A stretch of 37,771 nucleotides of DNA from Caulobacter sp. (GCA_017744495.1 JAGIBE010000214.1:1-37771); one strand, 5' to 3'; positions 14,977-22,841 are shown, numbered from the stretch's first letter. Notes: generated from the letters alone by a model not told the origin. Numbers and translations: made by a program.

Positions 14977-16317
14977 ATGCGTCACGTCGTCCTCATCAGC
15001 GCCCCCTGGCGCGACCCGGTCTGGGCAGCGGCCCCGTGGCGGGACGAGCCCTTCGCCTGCGCCCTGATCTCCGGCGGCCAGGCGGGGCGGTGGTCGTATC
15101 TGCTGCGCGAGCCGGACGCGACCCTGACGGTCGCTCCCGACGATGCCCGCGATCCCTTCGCCGCCCTGGCCGAGCTGATCGGGCCGCATCACGCCATGGA
15201 CCCTGACGGCCCGCCGTTCCAGGGCGGGGTGGCGGGCCTGGCCGCCTACGAGCTGGGCGACCGAGTCGAGCCTCTGGGCCTTGCGCGCACGGGCTGGCCG
15301 GATCTCTCCTGCGCCCGCTATCCGGCCCTGCTGGCCTTCGACCATCTGCAGCGGCGCGTGCTGGCGATCGGCCGCGGCGGCTCGCAGAGCTTCGCCCGCG
15401 CTCGCGCCGAGGCGGCCCTGGCCTGGCTGAACGCCCCGGCGCCGCCGGTCCACGAGGGCGTGCTGTGCGACGGCCTGCAGGTCAGCGGCGGCGAGGCCTA
15501 CGAAGACGCAGTGGCCCAGGTGGTCGAGCGCATCGTCGGGGGCGAGATCTTCCAGGCCAATATCGCCCGCGCCTGGACCGGGCGGCTGGCGGCGGGAGCC
15601 CATCCGTTCGACCTGTTCGCCCGACTGCGCGCCGACAGTCCCGCGCCGTTCTCGGCCTATCTGCGCCTGCCGGGCCGGGCCCTGGTGTCCAACTCGCCCG
15701 AGCGGTTCCTCAAGGTGACGGGCGGCGACCTCTCCATCGAGACCCGGCCGATCAAGGGCACGCGACCGCGCGGCGCCGACCAGGCCGAGGACGCCCGGCT
15801 GATGGCCGAGCTGTCGGCCAGCGCCAAGGATCGGGCCGAGAACCTGATGATCGTCGACCTGATGCGCAACGACCTGGCGCGCGTCACCCCGCCGGGCGGC
15901 GTCGGCGTCCCGGAACTCTTCCGGGTCGAGACCTTCGCCAACGTCCACCACCTGGTTTCGACCGTTACCGGCCGGCTGGGCGAGGGGCTGGACGCGGCCG
16001 ATCTGCTGCGCGCGGCCTTCCCGCCCGGCTCGATCACCGGCGCGCCCAAGGTCCAGGCCATGAAGGTCATCTCCGAAATGGAGACGGCGCGCGGGCCCTA
16101 TTGCGGCTCGCTGTTCTGGGCCGGGGTGGACGGCGCGCTGGAGTCCAGCGTGCTGATCCGCACGGTCGGCCTGGAACAGGATGGGGCCGGTTGGCGCTTG
16201 GAGGCCAGGGCCGGGGCTGGCATCGTCGCCGACAGCGATCCCCACGCCGAGCGCCTGGAGACCGAAGCCAAGTTCGCCGCCCTGCGCCGGGCGCTGATGG
16301 AGCCGCCTCGCGGATGA
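14977..16317 (+). CDS. pabB: Aminodeoxychorismate synthase component I (PabB)
   Basis: A 446-residue enzyme that aminates chorismate to 4-amino-4-deoxychorismate on the way to folate. The C-terminal two thirds is the chorismate-binding domain, with PIKGTRPRG containing Lys260: this lysine marks PabB, whereas anthranilate synthase (TrpE) has Ala here. SPERFL, ENLMIVDLMRNDL and FPPGSITGAPK are other conserved stretches. No TrpE-type feedback motif is seen. The glutaminase partner PabA is not in the window. The stop overlaps the pabC start (ATGA), so the two are translationally coupled. The frame is open upstream into the MFS gene; the ATG at 14977 begins the usual N-terminal domain. Confidence 0.92.
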   Translation: MRHVVLISAPWRDPVWAAAPWRDEPFACALISGGQAGRWSYLLREPDATLTVAPDDARDPFAALAELIGPHHAMDPDGPPFQGGVAGLAAYELGDRVEPLGLARTGWPDLSCARYPALLAFDHLQRRVLAIGRGGSQSFARARAEAALAWLNAPAPPVHEGVLCDGLQVSGGEAYEDAVAQVVERIVGGEIFQANIARAWTGRLAAGAHPFDLFARLRADSPAPFSAYLRLPGRALVSNSPERFLKVTGGDLSIETRPIKGTRPRGADQAEDARLMAELSASAKDRAENLMIVDLMRNDLARVTPPGGVGVPELFRVETFANVHHLVSTVTGRLGEGLDAADLLRAAFPPGSITGAPKVQAMKVISEMETARGPYCGSLFWAGVDGALESSVLIRTVGLEQDGAGWRLEARAGAGIVADSDPHAERLETEAKFAALRRALMEPPRG

Positions 16318-17087
16318 CCTTCCCATTGGACGATCGCGGATTGCTGCTGGGCGACGGCCTGTTCGAGACGATGCTGTGGACCGACGGCGGCCTGCCGCAT
16401 CTGGACGCCCACCTTGCTCGGATGGCGGCCGGCTGCGAGGCGATGGGCCTGCCGGTCTTCGATCGCGAACAGGCCCGCCTGCTCTGCATGGCCGCGCCGC
16501 GCGAGGCCGGCCTGGCCGAGGTCCGCGCCGCCGTTCGTCTGACCCTGACGGCCGGTTCGGGCGGTCGGGGCCTGGACCGTCCCGCCGCGCCCGTGATCCG
16601 TCTGGCGGCGAGGGCCGCCGCGGCGGCGCCCGTGACCACGCCGGTCGATCTGGTCCTGGCCAAGACCCGCCGCAATGAGGGCTCGCCGGCCTCGCGGCTG
16701 AAGACCCTGTCCTATCTCGACAACGTCCTGGCCCGGGCCGAGGCCCAGGCGGCGGGGGCGGACGAGGCGGTGATGCGCAACAATCACGGCGACCTGACCT
16801 GCGCGGCGGCGGCCAATCTGTTCTGGGTGGCGGACGGCTCGCTGTTCACGCCGGCCCTGCACTGCGGGGTGCTGGCGGGCGTCGCCCGAGGTCGGGTGAT
16901 CGAGGCCGCGCGGAGCCTGGACGTCGACGTCCACGAGGTGGCGACCGGGGCAGAGGCCCTGGACAAGGCCGAGGCGGTGTTCCTGACCAACAGCCTGATC
17001 GGCGTACGGCCGGCGCGGCGCTTCGAGGGCGAGACCTTCGGTCCCCACGCCCTGGCCGAACGGCTGCGCGAGATGGTGCGCGACTAG
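16314..17087 (+). CDS. pabC: Aminodeoxychorismate lyase (PabC), class IV aminotransferase fold
   Basis: A 257-residue PLP enzyme that releases pyruvate from aminodeoxychorismate to give p-aminobenzoate. DRGLLLGDGLFETM is the conserved N-terminal motif of fold-type IV; the PLP lysine is Lys130 in RLKTLSYLDNVLA; RNNHGDLTCAAAANLFWV and TPALHCGVLAGVARG are the phosphate-binding and substrate regions. Overlap with pabB by 4 bp supports PabC over branched-chain or D-amino-acid aminotransferases, which share the fold. Confidence 0.9.
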   Translation: MTFPLDDRGLLLGDGLFETMLWTDGGLPHLDAHLARMAAGCEAMGLPVFDREQARLLCMAAPREAGLAEVRAAVRLTLTAGSGGRGLDRPAAPVIRLAARAAAAAPVTTPVDLVLAKTRRNEGSPASRLKTLSYLDNVLARAEAQAAGADEAVMRNNHGDLTCAAAANLFWVADGSLFTPALHCGVLAGVARGRVIEAARSLDVDVHEVATGAEALDKAEAVFLTNSLIGVRPARRFEGETFGPHALAERLREMVRD

Positions 17088-17138
17088 AGCGGGCGTCAGT
17101 CGGCGAAGCCGCTCACACTTTCGTCTGACGCGCTCTAG
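17084..17138. terminator. Long inverted repeat enclosing both convergent stop codons
   Basis: CTAGAGCGGGCGTCAG (17084-17099) pairs with CTGACGCGCTCTAG (17125-17138), with a 2-base difference and a 25-base loop. The TAG stops of pabC and of the facing TadE gene both lie inside the arms. No T-run follows; likely a two-way transcription end or 3' stabiliser. Confidence 0.5.
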
Positions 17139-17677
17139 GTCTTGCTGCGCGTGACCTGATCCGCGAGGCGCGGCCGCAGATAGAGGGTGCGGCGGAAGAT
17201 CATGGTCTCGGGCACCACCGTCTTGAACACCGTGTCGTATTCGTAGCTGGCCTTGCTCATGATCACGCTTGTGCCGGCGGGCAGGACGGACGTCGGGATG
17301 CTGACCACCGAGCCGACCGTGGGGCAGTCGGTCGGCGAGTTGGACGTCTCCGCCCAGGCGACCGTGTCCTTGCCGGCGGCGTCGGAGACGATGCTGACGA
17401 TGCACATTCGCAGGGTCGAGGTCGGAAACGGCGCCATCATCACCTTGCCGGCGGTGAACACATCGTCGCGGCGCGCGTCGGTCAGCTTCTGGTCACGAGC
17501 CACCACGTCGCCGATCGAGGCGGTCAGGTGGCTCAGCCGGCGCTGGGCCATCATCGCCTCGGTCAGTTCAGCCATGCCGAAATAGAAGAGGATCAGCAGC
17601 GGAGCGATCAGGGCGAACTCGACCGCCGAGACGCCGCGGCGGTCGCGCCAGAAGCGGGAAAGGCGGCGACGGGTCAT
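17135..17677 (-). CDS. TadE-like pseudopilin (downstream copy)
   Basis: A 180-residue minor pilin-like protein of the Tad pilus. RRGVSAVEFALIAPLLILFYFGMAELTEAM is the TadE signature: a short basic leader, a Gly-Val prepilin peptidase site, Glu at +5 and one long hydrophobic helix. The rest is periplasmic, with three Cys in the mature region. The start is the ATG at 17677, overlapping the upstream TadE gene by 4 bp. CpaA should process it. TadE-like proteins prime or cap the Flp pilus. In C. crescentus the genes in this place are called cpaJ/cpaK, but I do not assign which is which. Confidence 0.82.
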   Translation of the reverse strand: MTRRRLSRFWRDRRGVSAVEFALIAPLLILFYFGMAELTEAMMAQRRLSHLTASIGDVVARDQKLTDARRDDVFTAGKVMMAPFPTSTLRMCIVSIVSDAAGKDTVAWAETSNSPTDCPTVGSVVSIPTSVLPAGTSVIMSKASYEYDTVFKTVVPETMIFRRTLYLRPRLADQVTRSKT

Positions 17678-18237
17678 GTGCACTTGATCGCGACCGGAGT
17701 GTCTGAATAGGGCTCGTTGACGAACACCGTCGCGAAGGTGACCTCGCGATTGCCCGCCGTGCCGCTGATCGCCTGCTGCAGCATCGGGGTGATCAGCGGC
17801 CACTTGTAGTAGCCGCGCACCAGCATGATCGAGCCGGGGCCGCCGGTGTCGAAGCAGAAGGCGCCGATCTTCGGCTTCTGCAGGTTGTTGGCGTCGGCGA
17901 ACGAGGGCAGGACGCGGACGTCCAGGGTGATCGAGTTGGCGCACGAGTTGCCCAGCCACGACATCTGGGCGCACGTGTCCTTGAGGAACTGCGCCTTGCT
18001 GATGTTCTGGGAGTCGCCCGTGCGTATCTTGCGGTCGACGTTCATCAGGGCGTTTTCCAGGCTCATCGACACCAGGAAGGCGATGCCCAGCTCGATGATC
18101 CCGAAGACCAGCAGCAGGAAGGGGATCGACACGAAGGCGAACTCGACCGCCGTCGCGCCGTCGTCTTCGCGCGCGAAACGGCGCAGCAGGCCCAGGCGGG
18201 CCAGGAGGCGGCGATGGTGTCGGGTTCGATCGGCCAT
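17674..18237 (-). CDS. TadE-like pseudopilin (upstream copy)
   Basis: A 187-residue protein with an N-terminal basic leader (RRFAREDDGATAVEFAF), the prepilin-type Gly-Ala site followed by TAVEF with Glu at +5, and a hydrophobic helix SIPFLLLVFGIIELGIAFLV. The mature part has Cys residues in pairs (KDTCAQMSW.. NSCAN; GAFCFD; IKCT), likely disulfide-bonded. Closely related in design to the next gene, so they probably form a heteromeric pseudopilin pair. The gap to the secretin-domain gene upstream is 104 bp on the same strand, so all three may be one transcript that diverges from pilA. Confidence 0.84.
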   Translation of the reverse strand: MADRTRHHRRLLARLGLLRRFAREDDGATAVEFAFVSIPFLLLVFGIIELGIAFLVSMSLENALMNVDRKIRTGDSQNISKAQFLKDTCAQMSWLGNSCANSITLDVRVLPSFADANNLQKPKIGAFCFDTGGPGSIMLVRGYYKWPLITPMLQQAISGTAGNREVTFATVFVNEPYSDTPVAIKCT

Positions 18238-18341
18238 GCGGCGTCCGCGTCAGCGCCCTTGAGTAACGTCAGGCGCGCACTCTAGGCCGAGCGTCCCTAA
18301 CCAGTGGTTTAGGTCGCCGCGATCGCGTGAGGAAGCAGGCC

Positions 18342-18752
18342 TTACGGCGTGGTGGGGGCGGCGGCCGGCGGAGGCGCGGCGGTGGTGGTGCTCAACAGCG
18401 AGCAGCGATCGCCGCAGGCATAGGTCGCCGAACTGGTTCCGCGCTGGACGATGACGGCCGAGGTCGGGATGTCGGAGACCACCACGTCGCGGTCGGTCAG
18501 GGCGCGCCCGCGAGCGTCGAAGACCATGACCGTGGTCGCGCCCGCCTTCTTGCCCATGACCACCAGCGTGCGGTCGTTGACCAGGCTGACGTCGGCCACC
18601 GCCGGATCGCCCACCACGATGTCGCGCACGGGGGCGCTCAGGGTGATGCGGGCCGCGCCGCCGGAGCTCACCGACAGGGGGCTGTCGGCCAGGGCGGCGG
18701 TGGCGACGGAGAGGCTCAGACCGGCGCAGAACGCGAGAGTCAGGCGACGCAT
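18342..18752 (-). CDS. Stand-alone secretin N-terminal domain pilus protein
   Basis: A 136-residue exported protein. A signal peptide (MRRLTLAFCAGLSLSVATAALA) is followed by ITLSAPVRDIVVGDPAVADVSLVNDRTLVVMGKKAGATTVMVFDARGRAL, the pilus/flagellum assembly N-terminal domain (PF13629 type) also found in CpaC of this window. A CGDRC pair and a Pro-Ala-Thr tail end the protein. It has no secretin pore domain. It probably binds CpaC or peptidoglycan and helps the outer-membrane channel. GGAAG precedes the ATG at 18752; a GTG nine codons earlier is possible. In C. crescentus the gene at this place may be cpaI; I leave the symbol open. Confidence 0.78.
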   Translation of the reverse strand: MRRLTLAFCAGLSLSVATAALADSPLSVSSGGAARITLSAPVRDIVVGDPAVADVSLVNDRTLVVMGKKAGATTVMVFDARGRALTDRDVVVSDIPTSAVIVQRGTSSATYACGDRCSLLSTTTAAPPPAAAPTTP

Positions 18753-19064
18753 GACGATGTCTTCCCAGGCTTTGTACACGGCGAGGATGCCTCGGAATGG
18801 TCAATAAAGAACTAAGCTGATTGCTTGTGTATACTTTCCGACACTTGAGAAAACGTTGGAGGATAAGGGTTTTTTGGCCTCCATGTTATGGCATAGTTAA
18901 AGGAAAATAATGGTAAACCAAAATAAACCATCGAAAAAATTCGCGAAACTATACGATCTTTACTAGGCATTAAGTGAACTTGGCGAAATTGGTCGTGTTT
19001 TCGGGGGTGAGCAAGTCGACACGGCTTGAGAGCCCAGTTTCACTTACTGACCAGGAGATCCACC
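18753..19064. promoter_or_regulatory. AT-rich divergent control region of the pilus locus
   Basis: This 312-bp gap holds no gene. About 18800-18980 is strikingly AT-rich against a high-GC background and must carry the divergent promoters of pilA and the secretin-domain gene. It contains a CtrA-like box (18886-18900), a TGGAGG/CCTCCA stem (18857-18883), a direct repeat AAACC-AAAAT-AAACC near 18915-18929 and a lone TTAA at 18969. No GANTC methylation site is seen. The pilA leader ends with AGGAG at 19053-19057. Confidence 0.7.
18886..18900 (+). promoter_or_regulatory. CtrA-like box upstream of pilA
   Basis: TTAT, seven bases (GGCATAG), TTAA: one mismatch to the CtrA consensus TTAA-N7-TTAA. In C. 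crescentus pilA is transcribed under CtrA control, so the position in the AT-rich pilA upstream region supports the call. It could also act on the divergent secretin-domain gene. Confidence 0.5.
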
Positions 19065-19244
19065 ATGTCGAAGTTTGTCACCCGCTTCCTGAAGGACGAA
19101 TCCGGCGCCACCGCCATCGAGTACGGCCTGATCGTCGCTCTGATCGCCGTCGTGATCGCCACCGTCGTCAGCACCCTGGGCGGCCACCTGAAGGACGCCT
19201 TCAAGAAGGCTGACGACGCCGTCACGGGCGCCTCGGCCTCGTAA
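19065..19244 (+). CDS. pilA: Flp pilin PilA
   Basis: A 59-residue precursor of the major Flp/Tad pilin. FLKDESG is the leader, cut by CpaA before ATAIEYGLIVALIAVVIATVV, with Glu at +5 and the Flp helix; GGHLKDAFKKADDAVTGASAS is the exposed tail. Size and sequence fit C. crescentus PilA closely. The start is set by AGGAG and the leader; an upstream frame extension is not needed. A second pilin follows 71 bp downstream behind a terminator. Confidence 0.95.
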   Translation: MSKFVTRFLKDESGATAIEYGLIVALIAVVIATVVSTLGGHLKDAFKKADDAVTGASAS

Positions 19245-19266
19245 TTCGGCCACCGCTCGAAAAAGA

Positions 19267-19299
19267 GGGCCTCGGCAGCAATGCCGGGGCCCTTTTTTT
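19267..19299 (+). terminator. Rho-independent terminator between the two pilins
   Basis: GGGCCTCGGC and GCCGGGGCCC pair (one T-G) around AGCAAT, followed by seven T. The ribosome binding site AAGGAG of the second pilin starts three bases after the T-run. Strong termination here would keep pilA mRNA abundant and pass only read-through into the second pilin and cpaA. Confidence 0.9.
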
Positions 19300-19315
19300 G
19301 CAAGGAGCCTCGACC

Positions 19316-19480
19316 ATGCGGAAGTTCGCGACGCGTTTCCTGACCGACCAGTCCGGCGCCACCTCCATCGAATACGCCCTGATGGCCACCATGATCGCCG
19401 TGGTGATCGTCGGCGTGGTCGGCGTGATGGGCGGCCACGTGAAGGACGCCTTCCAGAAGGGCGCCGACATCTTCAAGTAA
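19316..19480 (+). CDS. Second Flp pilin, PilA paralogue
   Basis: A 54-residue Flp prepilin. FLTDQSG leads to the CpaA cut site and then ATSIEYALMATMIAVVIVGVVGVMGGHVKDAFQKGADIFK. It keeps Glu at +5 and the helix of PilA but has a shorter tail and a Met-rich helix start. AAGGAG is eight bases upstream of the ATG. It is likely a minor pilin made at a lower level, or a spare copy. It is a tandem duplicate of pilA, judged from shared leader and core. Confidence 0.9.
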   Translation: MRKFATRFLTDQSGATSIEYALMATMIAVVIVGVVGVMGGHVKDAFQKGADIFK

Positions 19481-19592
19481 GATCGTCGCACCCCGTCGAT
19501 TTGTGGTCCCTCCGGCGAGAATCTCGTCGCGGGGAAACCATTGCTTCATGCGATCGGCGCAGGCTGGTGCCGATTGAAACGGCAAGGCCGCC

Positions 19593-20105
19593 ATGCAGAC
19601 CCTTCAGTTCGCCCTGCTGCTCGTCTTCCCCGCGCTGGTCGTCGTGGCCGCGCTGAAGGATGTCACCAGCTACACGATCCCCAACTGGATTTCTTTGGCC
19701 TTGATCGCCGCGTTCCCGCCGGTCGCCCTGGTCAGCGGCGCCTCGCCGGCGACCATGGGCCTGTGCCTGGCGGCCGGCCTAGTCGCCCTTCTGCTCGGTA
19801 TGGGCATGTTCGCGGCCCGCTGGATCGGCGGCGGCGACGCCAAGCTGTTCGCGGCCGCGGTCCTGTGGCTGGGCTGGCCCGCCGCCGGGACGTTCATGCT
19901 GGTCACCGCCCTGGCCGGCGGCGCCCTGACCCTTGGCCTGCTGAGCCTGCGCTCGGGCTGGTTCGAGCCGGTCCTGGCCGGCAGCCCGCCCTGGGTCCGC
20001 AAGCTGGGCGCCAAGGACGGCGACATTCCCTACGGCGCGGCCATCGCGGTCGGCGCCCTGATGGCTTTCCCGCAAGGCGCCCTGACCCTGGCGGCCGGCG
20101 GCTAG
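19593..20105 (+). CDS. cpaA: Prepilin peptidase CpaA (TadV)
   Basis: A 170-residue inner-membrane aspartic protease that trims the leaders of the Flp pilins and TadE-like proteins. The catalytic aspartates are Asp23 in LKDVTSYTIPN and Asp82 in GGGDAKLFAA (GxGD type). About six helices. It lacks the N-terminal methylase domain of type IVa PilD, as usual for Tad enzymes. The 112-bp gap from the second pilin holds no terminator; a GAATC CcrM site is at 19519-19523. No good ribosome binding site is seen. Confidence 0.92.
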   Translation: MQTLQFALLLVFPALVVVAALKDVTSYTIPNWISLALIAAFPPVALVSGASPATMGLCLAAGLVALLLGMGMFAARWIGGGDAKLFAAAVLWLGWPAAGTFMLVTALAGGALTLGLLSLRSGWFEPVLAGSPPWVRKLGAKDGDIPYGAAIAVGALMAFPQGALTLAAGG

Positions 20106-20175
20106 GGATTCGCGTCGGTCCGGGCGCCCCGCGTCAGCCTGTCGCGCCCTCCGCCCCGCCTTTCGGAGCTGAGCC

Positions 20176-20191
20176 TTTAGCCGCTGTTAAC
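20176..20191 (+). promoter_or_regulatory. CtrA-like box upstream of cpaB
   Basis: TTTA, seven bases (GCCGCTG), TTAAC: one mismatch to TTAA-N7-TTAAC. It continues as TTAACCAT, a known strong CtrA half-site form. It lies 110 bp before the cpaB ATG in the 196-bp gap after cpaA, so cpaB to cpaH may have their own cell-cycle promoter. No terminator follows cpaA. Confidence 0.5.
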
Positions 20192-20301
20192 CATGGTCGC
20201 GCGAGTGTGCGATGCGGCCAGAACGGCTGTTCGACGATTTGCGCGTGATCGCCTGAAGGCGGCCCGCCCGACTTGTATTCCCGTCGTTAGAGCCCGATCG
20301 C

Positions 20302-21186
20302 ATGAATCCTCTTCGCGTCATGATCGTCCTGGTCGCCGCCGTCGCGGCCATCGGCCTGGCCGTGGTCATGCAGAAGGCGATGGGCGGCAAGCCCGCGCCG
20401 GCGCCCGTCGCCGAGGCCGCCCCGGCCGCCAAGCCCATGACCCAGGTCCTGGTCGCCAAGCGCGACCTGGCCGTCGGCGACCGTCTGACCGGCGGCGACG
20501 TCACCTGGCAGCCCTGGCCCTCCGACACCATCAACGCCGCCTTCATCACCAACGGCGCGGCCGATCCCGTCCCGACCAAGGCCGTCGCCAAGGCCGCCAA
20601 GGCGGTCGGCGACGCGGCCGAGACCGCGCTCGGCGGCGTCACCCCGGAAAAGGCCGTCGAGGGCGCGATCGTGCGCGACCCGATCCTTGCCGGCGAACCG
20701 ATCACGGCCCGCAAGATCGTCCGCGGCGGCGAAGGCGGCTACCTGTCGGTGGTCCTGGGGCCGGGCAAGCGCGCCATGGCGGTTCCGGTCACCTCCGAGA
20801 CCGCCGTCGGCGGTTTCATCCTGCCGGGCGACCGCGTCGATGTCATCCAGACCCACGAGCAGACCACGGTCGGCGAGGGCGATGGCGGCGGCAAGCAGGT
20901 GGTGGCCGAGACCGTCATCCAAAACGTCCGCGTCCTGGCCCTGGACCAGACCACGGCGGCGGAGAAGAAGGACGCCAAGACCATCGTCGCCTCCACCGCT
21001 ACCCTCGAGGTCGGCCCGGTCGAGGCCGAGGCTCTGTCCCGCGCCAAGGCCAGCGGACCGGTGACCCTGACCTTGCGCGCCTACACTGACCTGGGCGGCC
21101 CCTCGGGCGCCGTCTCTTCGCCAGACTCGTCCGTCGTCCGCATCAACCGCGGCGGCCAGACCTCCAGCATCTCGGTTCGCCAATGA
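20302..21186 (+). CDS. cpaB: Pilus assembly protein CpaB (SAF domain)
   Basis: A 294-residue periplasmic protein anchored by an N-terminal helix (VMIVLVAAVAAIGLAVVMQ). A SAF domain (~50-130; VLVAKRDLAVGDRLTGGDVTWQPWP, then ILAGEPITARKIV) is split by an Ala-Lys-rich insert, followed by the RcpC/CpaB domain (~150-285; MAVPVTSETAVGGFILPGDRVDVIQT). Both parts resemble flagellar FlgA and may bind peptidoglycan while bridging to the CpaC channel. It overlaps cpaC by 4 bp. Confidence 0.92.
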   Translation: MNPLRVMIVLVAAVAAIGLAVVMQKAMGGKPAPAPVAEAAPAAKPMTQVLVAKRDLAVGDRLTGGDVTWQPWPSDTINAAFITNGAADPVPTKAVAKAAKAVGDAAETALGGVTPEKAVEGAIVRDPILAGEPITARKIVRGGEGGYLSVVLGPGKRAMAVPVTSETAVGGFILPGDRVDVIQTHEQTTVGEGDGGGKQVVAETVIQNVRVLALDQTTAAEKKDAKTIVASTATLEVGPVEAEALSRAKASGPVTLTLRAYTDLGGPSGAVSSPDSSVVRINRGGQTSSISVRQ

Positions 21187-22841
21187 TCCGTCGGCTCCTT
21201 TCCGCATCGCTCGCGACGCTCCTGGCGCTGGCGCCGACGACCGCCGCCCTGGCCGACGGCCCTGCGGCCGGCACCCATTTCTACGCGACCCAACCCCGGG
21301 CCGCCGCGCCGCGTCCGATCGAGACGGCGGCCCTGGCCGCGCCCGCCGACCAGGTGCTGCGCATCGACCTGACCGCCGCTGGCGCCCAGACCCTGAGCCT
21401 GTCGCGCGGCAAGTCGGCCATCGTCGAGCTGCCCACCGACGTGCGCGACATGTTGGTGACCAACCCGGCCGTGGCGGACGCCGTGCTGCGCGGCCCGCGC
21501 CGCATCTATATTATGGGCATGGCCCTGGGCGCGACCGACGCGGTGTTCTTCGACGCCTCGGGCCGAAAGATCCTCAGCTTGGCCATCCGGGTCGACCAGG
21601 ACTCCAGCGCCCTGGATGAGACCCTGCGCCGCGTGCTGCCCAACGCTCACATCCAGGTCCAGGCGATCCGCGACAGCGTAATCCTGACAGGCTCGGTCGC
21701 CGACGCCAACGAAACCGGCGTGGCCTCGCAGATCGCCGCCAAGTTCGTCGACAAGCCCGAGAACGTCCTGAACATGCTGACCATCGCCGGCAAGGACCAG
21801 GTGATGCTCAAGGTCCGGGTCGTCGAGGTCCAGCGCAACATGATCAAGCAGCTGGGCGTGGATTCCAGCGTCGTGCTCGGTCAATTGGGCGAGACTCAGT
21901 ACAAGCTGGGCTTCACCCCGACCTACGGCGTCAACAACAGCCTGCTAGGCGGCGCGATCGGCGGCTGGGCCCGCGACACCACCAAGCAGCCCCAGATGGT
22001 GGTGCCCTGCGCGGGCGGCGTTTCTGGCACCTGCTATCAGGTCGTCCACTCGACGATCTTCGACTCCGTCGATTCCAACGGCAATCCGATCAAGGTCATC
22101 AACGGCAACACCGCGACGGTCAAGGACACCGCCGGCAGCCCCGGCCTGAACTCAGGCAAGGGCATGGTCCAGGCCTTTGAGCGCGTGGGCCTGGTGCGCA
22201 CCCTGGCCGAGCCGAACCTGACCGTCGTGTCAGGCGAAGCGGGCAAGTTCCTGGTGGGTGGCGAGTTCCCCGTGCCGACCGGCTTGGACACCGCCGGCCG
22301 GGTCAGCATCGAGTTCAAGCCGTACGGCGTGGGCCTGGGCTATACGCCGGTCGTGCTGTCGGGCGGTCGCATCTCGCTGAAGCTGTCGACCGAGGTCTCG
22401 GAACTGAGCAGCGCCGGGGCCTTCACCCTGGCCTCGTCCAGCGGCGGCTCGAACCTGGTGGTGCCGGGCCTGACCGTGCGCCGGGCCGAGACGACGGTCG
22501 AACTGCCGTCGGGCGGCTCGCTGATGATCGCCGGCCTGCTGCAGCAGCAGACCAAGCAGAACATCGACGCCCTTCCGGGCATGACCAACCTGCCGATCCT
22601 GGGCGCGCTGTTCCGGTCGCGCGACTACCAGAACGGCGAGACCGAGCTGGTGGTGATCATCACCCCCTACATCGTCGACCCGACCAAGCCGCAGAACCTG
22701 CAGACCCCGGCCGACGGCCTGCAGACGGCGAGCGATATGAGCACGGTCCTGCTGGGCCGGCTGAACAAGGTGGTCAAGGCGCCGGCCGGCGCGAACAACG
22801 GGCGCGCCTACCAGGGCCCCGTCGGCTACGTGATCGAGTGA
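21183..22841 (+). CDS. cpaC: Outer-membrane secretin CpaC
   Basis: A 552-residue secretin that forms the outer-membrane pore for the pilus. A signal peptide (cut near ALA-DGP, residue 24) leads to the pilus assembly N-terminal domain (~70-140; RGKSAIVELPTDVRDMLVTNPAVADAVL), a BON-like segment (~145-205), and the secretin domain (~280-510; VVSGEAGKFLVGGEFPVP, VVPGLTVRRAETTVELPSGGSLMIAGLL, LPGMTNLPILGALFRSRDYQNGETELVVIITPYIV). No lipobox is seen. The starting ATG overlaps the cpaB stop. Confidence 0.95.
   Translation: MIRRLLSASLATLLALAPTTAALADGPAAGTHFYATQPRAAAPRPIETAALAAPADQVLRIDLTAAGAQTLSLSRGKSAIVELPTDVRDMLVTNPAVADAVLRGPRRIYIMGMALGATDAVFFDASGRKILSLAIRVDQDSSALDETLRRVLPNAHIQVQAIRDSVILTGSVADANETGVASQIAAKFVDKPENVLNMLTIAGKDQVMLKVRVVEVQRNMIKQLGVDSSVVLGQLGETQYKLGFTPTYGVNNSLLGGAIGGWARDTTKQPQMVVPCAGGVSGTCYQVVHSTIFDSVDSNGNPIKVINGNTATVKDTAGSPGLNSGKGMVQAFERVGLVRTLAEPNLTVVSGEAGKFLVGGEFPVPTGLDTAGRVSIEFKPYGVGLGYTPVVLSGGRISLKLSTEVSELSSAGAFTLASSSGGSNLVVPGLTVRRAETTVELPSGGSLMIAGLLQQQTKQNIDALPGMTNLPILGALFRSRDYQNGETELVVIITPYIVDPTKPQNLQTPADGLQTASDMSTVLLGRLNKVVKAPAGANNGRAYQGPVGYVIE

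Noticed and set aside
14779-16326. 515-codon open frame on the minus strand
   Set aside because: Antisense to pabB, which has the PIKGT motif and is plainly real.
18980-19010. Possible sigma-54 promoter before pilA (TTGGCGAAATTGGTC)
   Set aside because: It lacks the required GG and GC pair at the right spacing; not close enough to the consensus.
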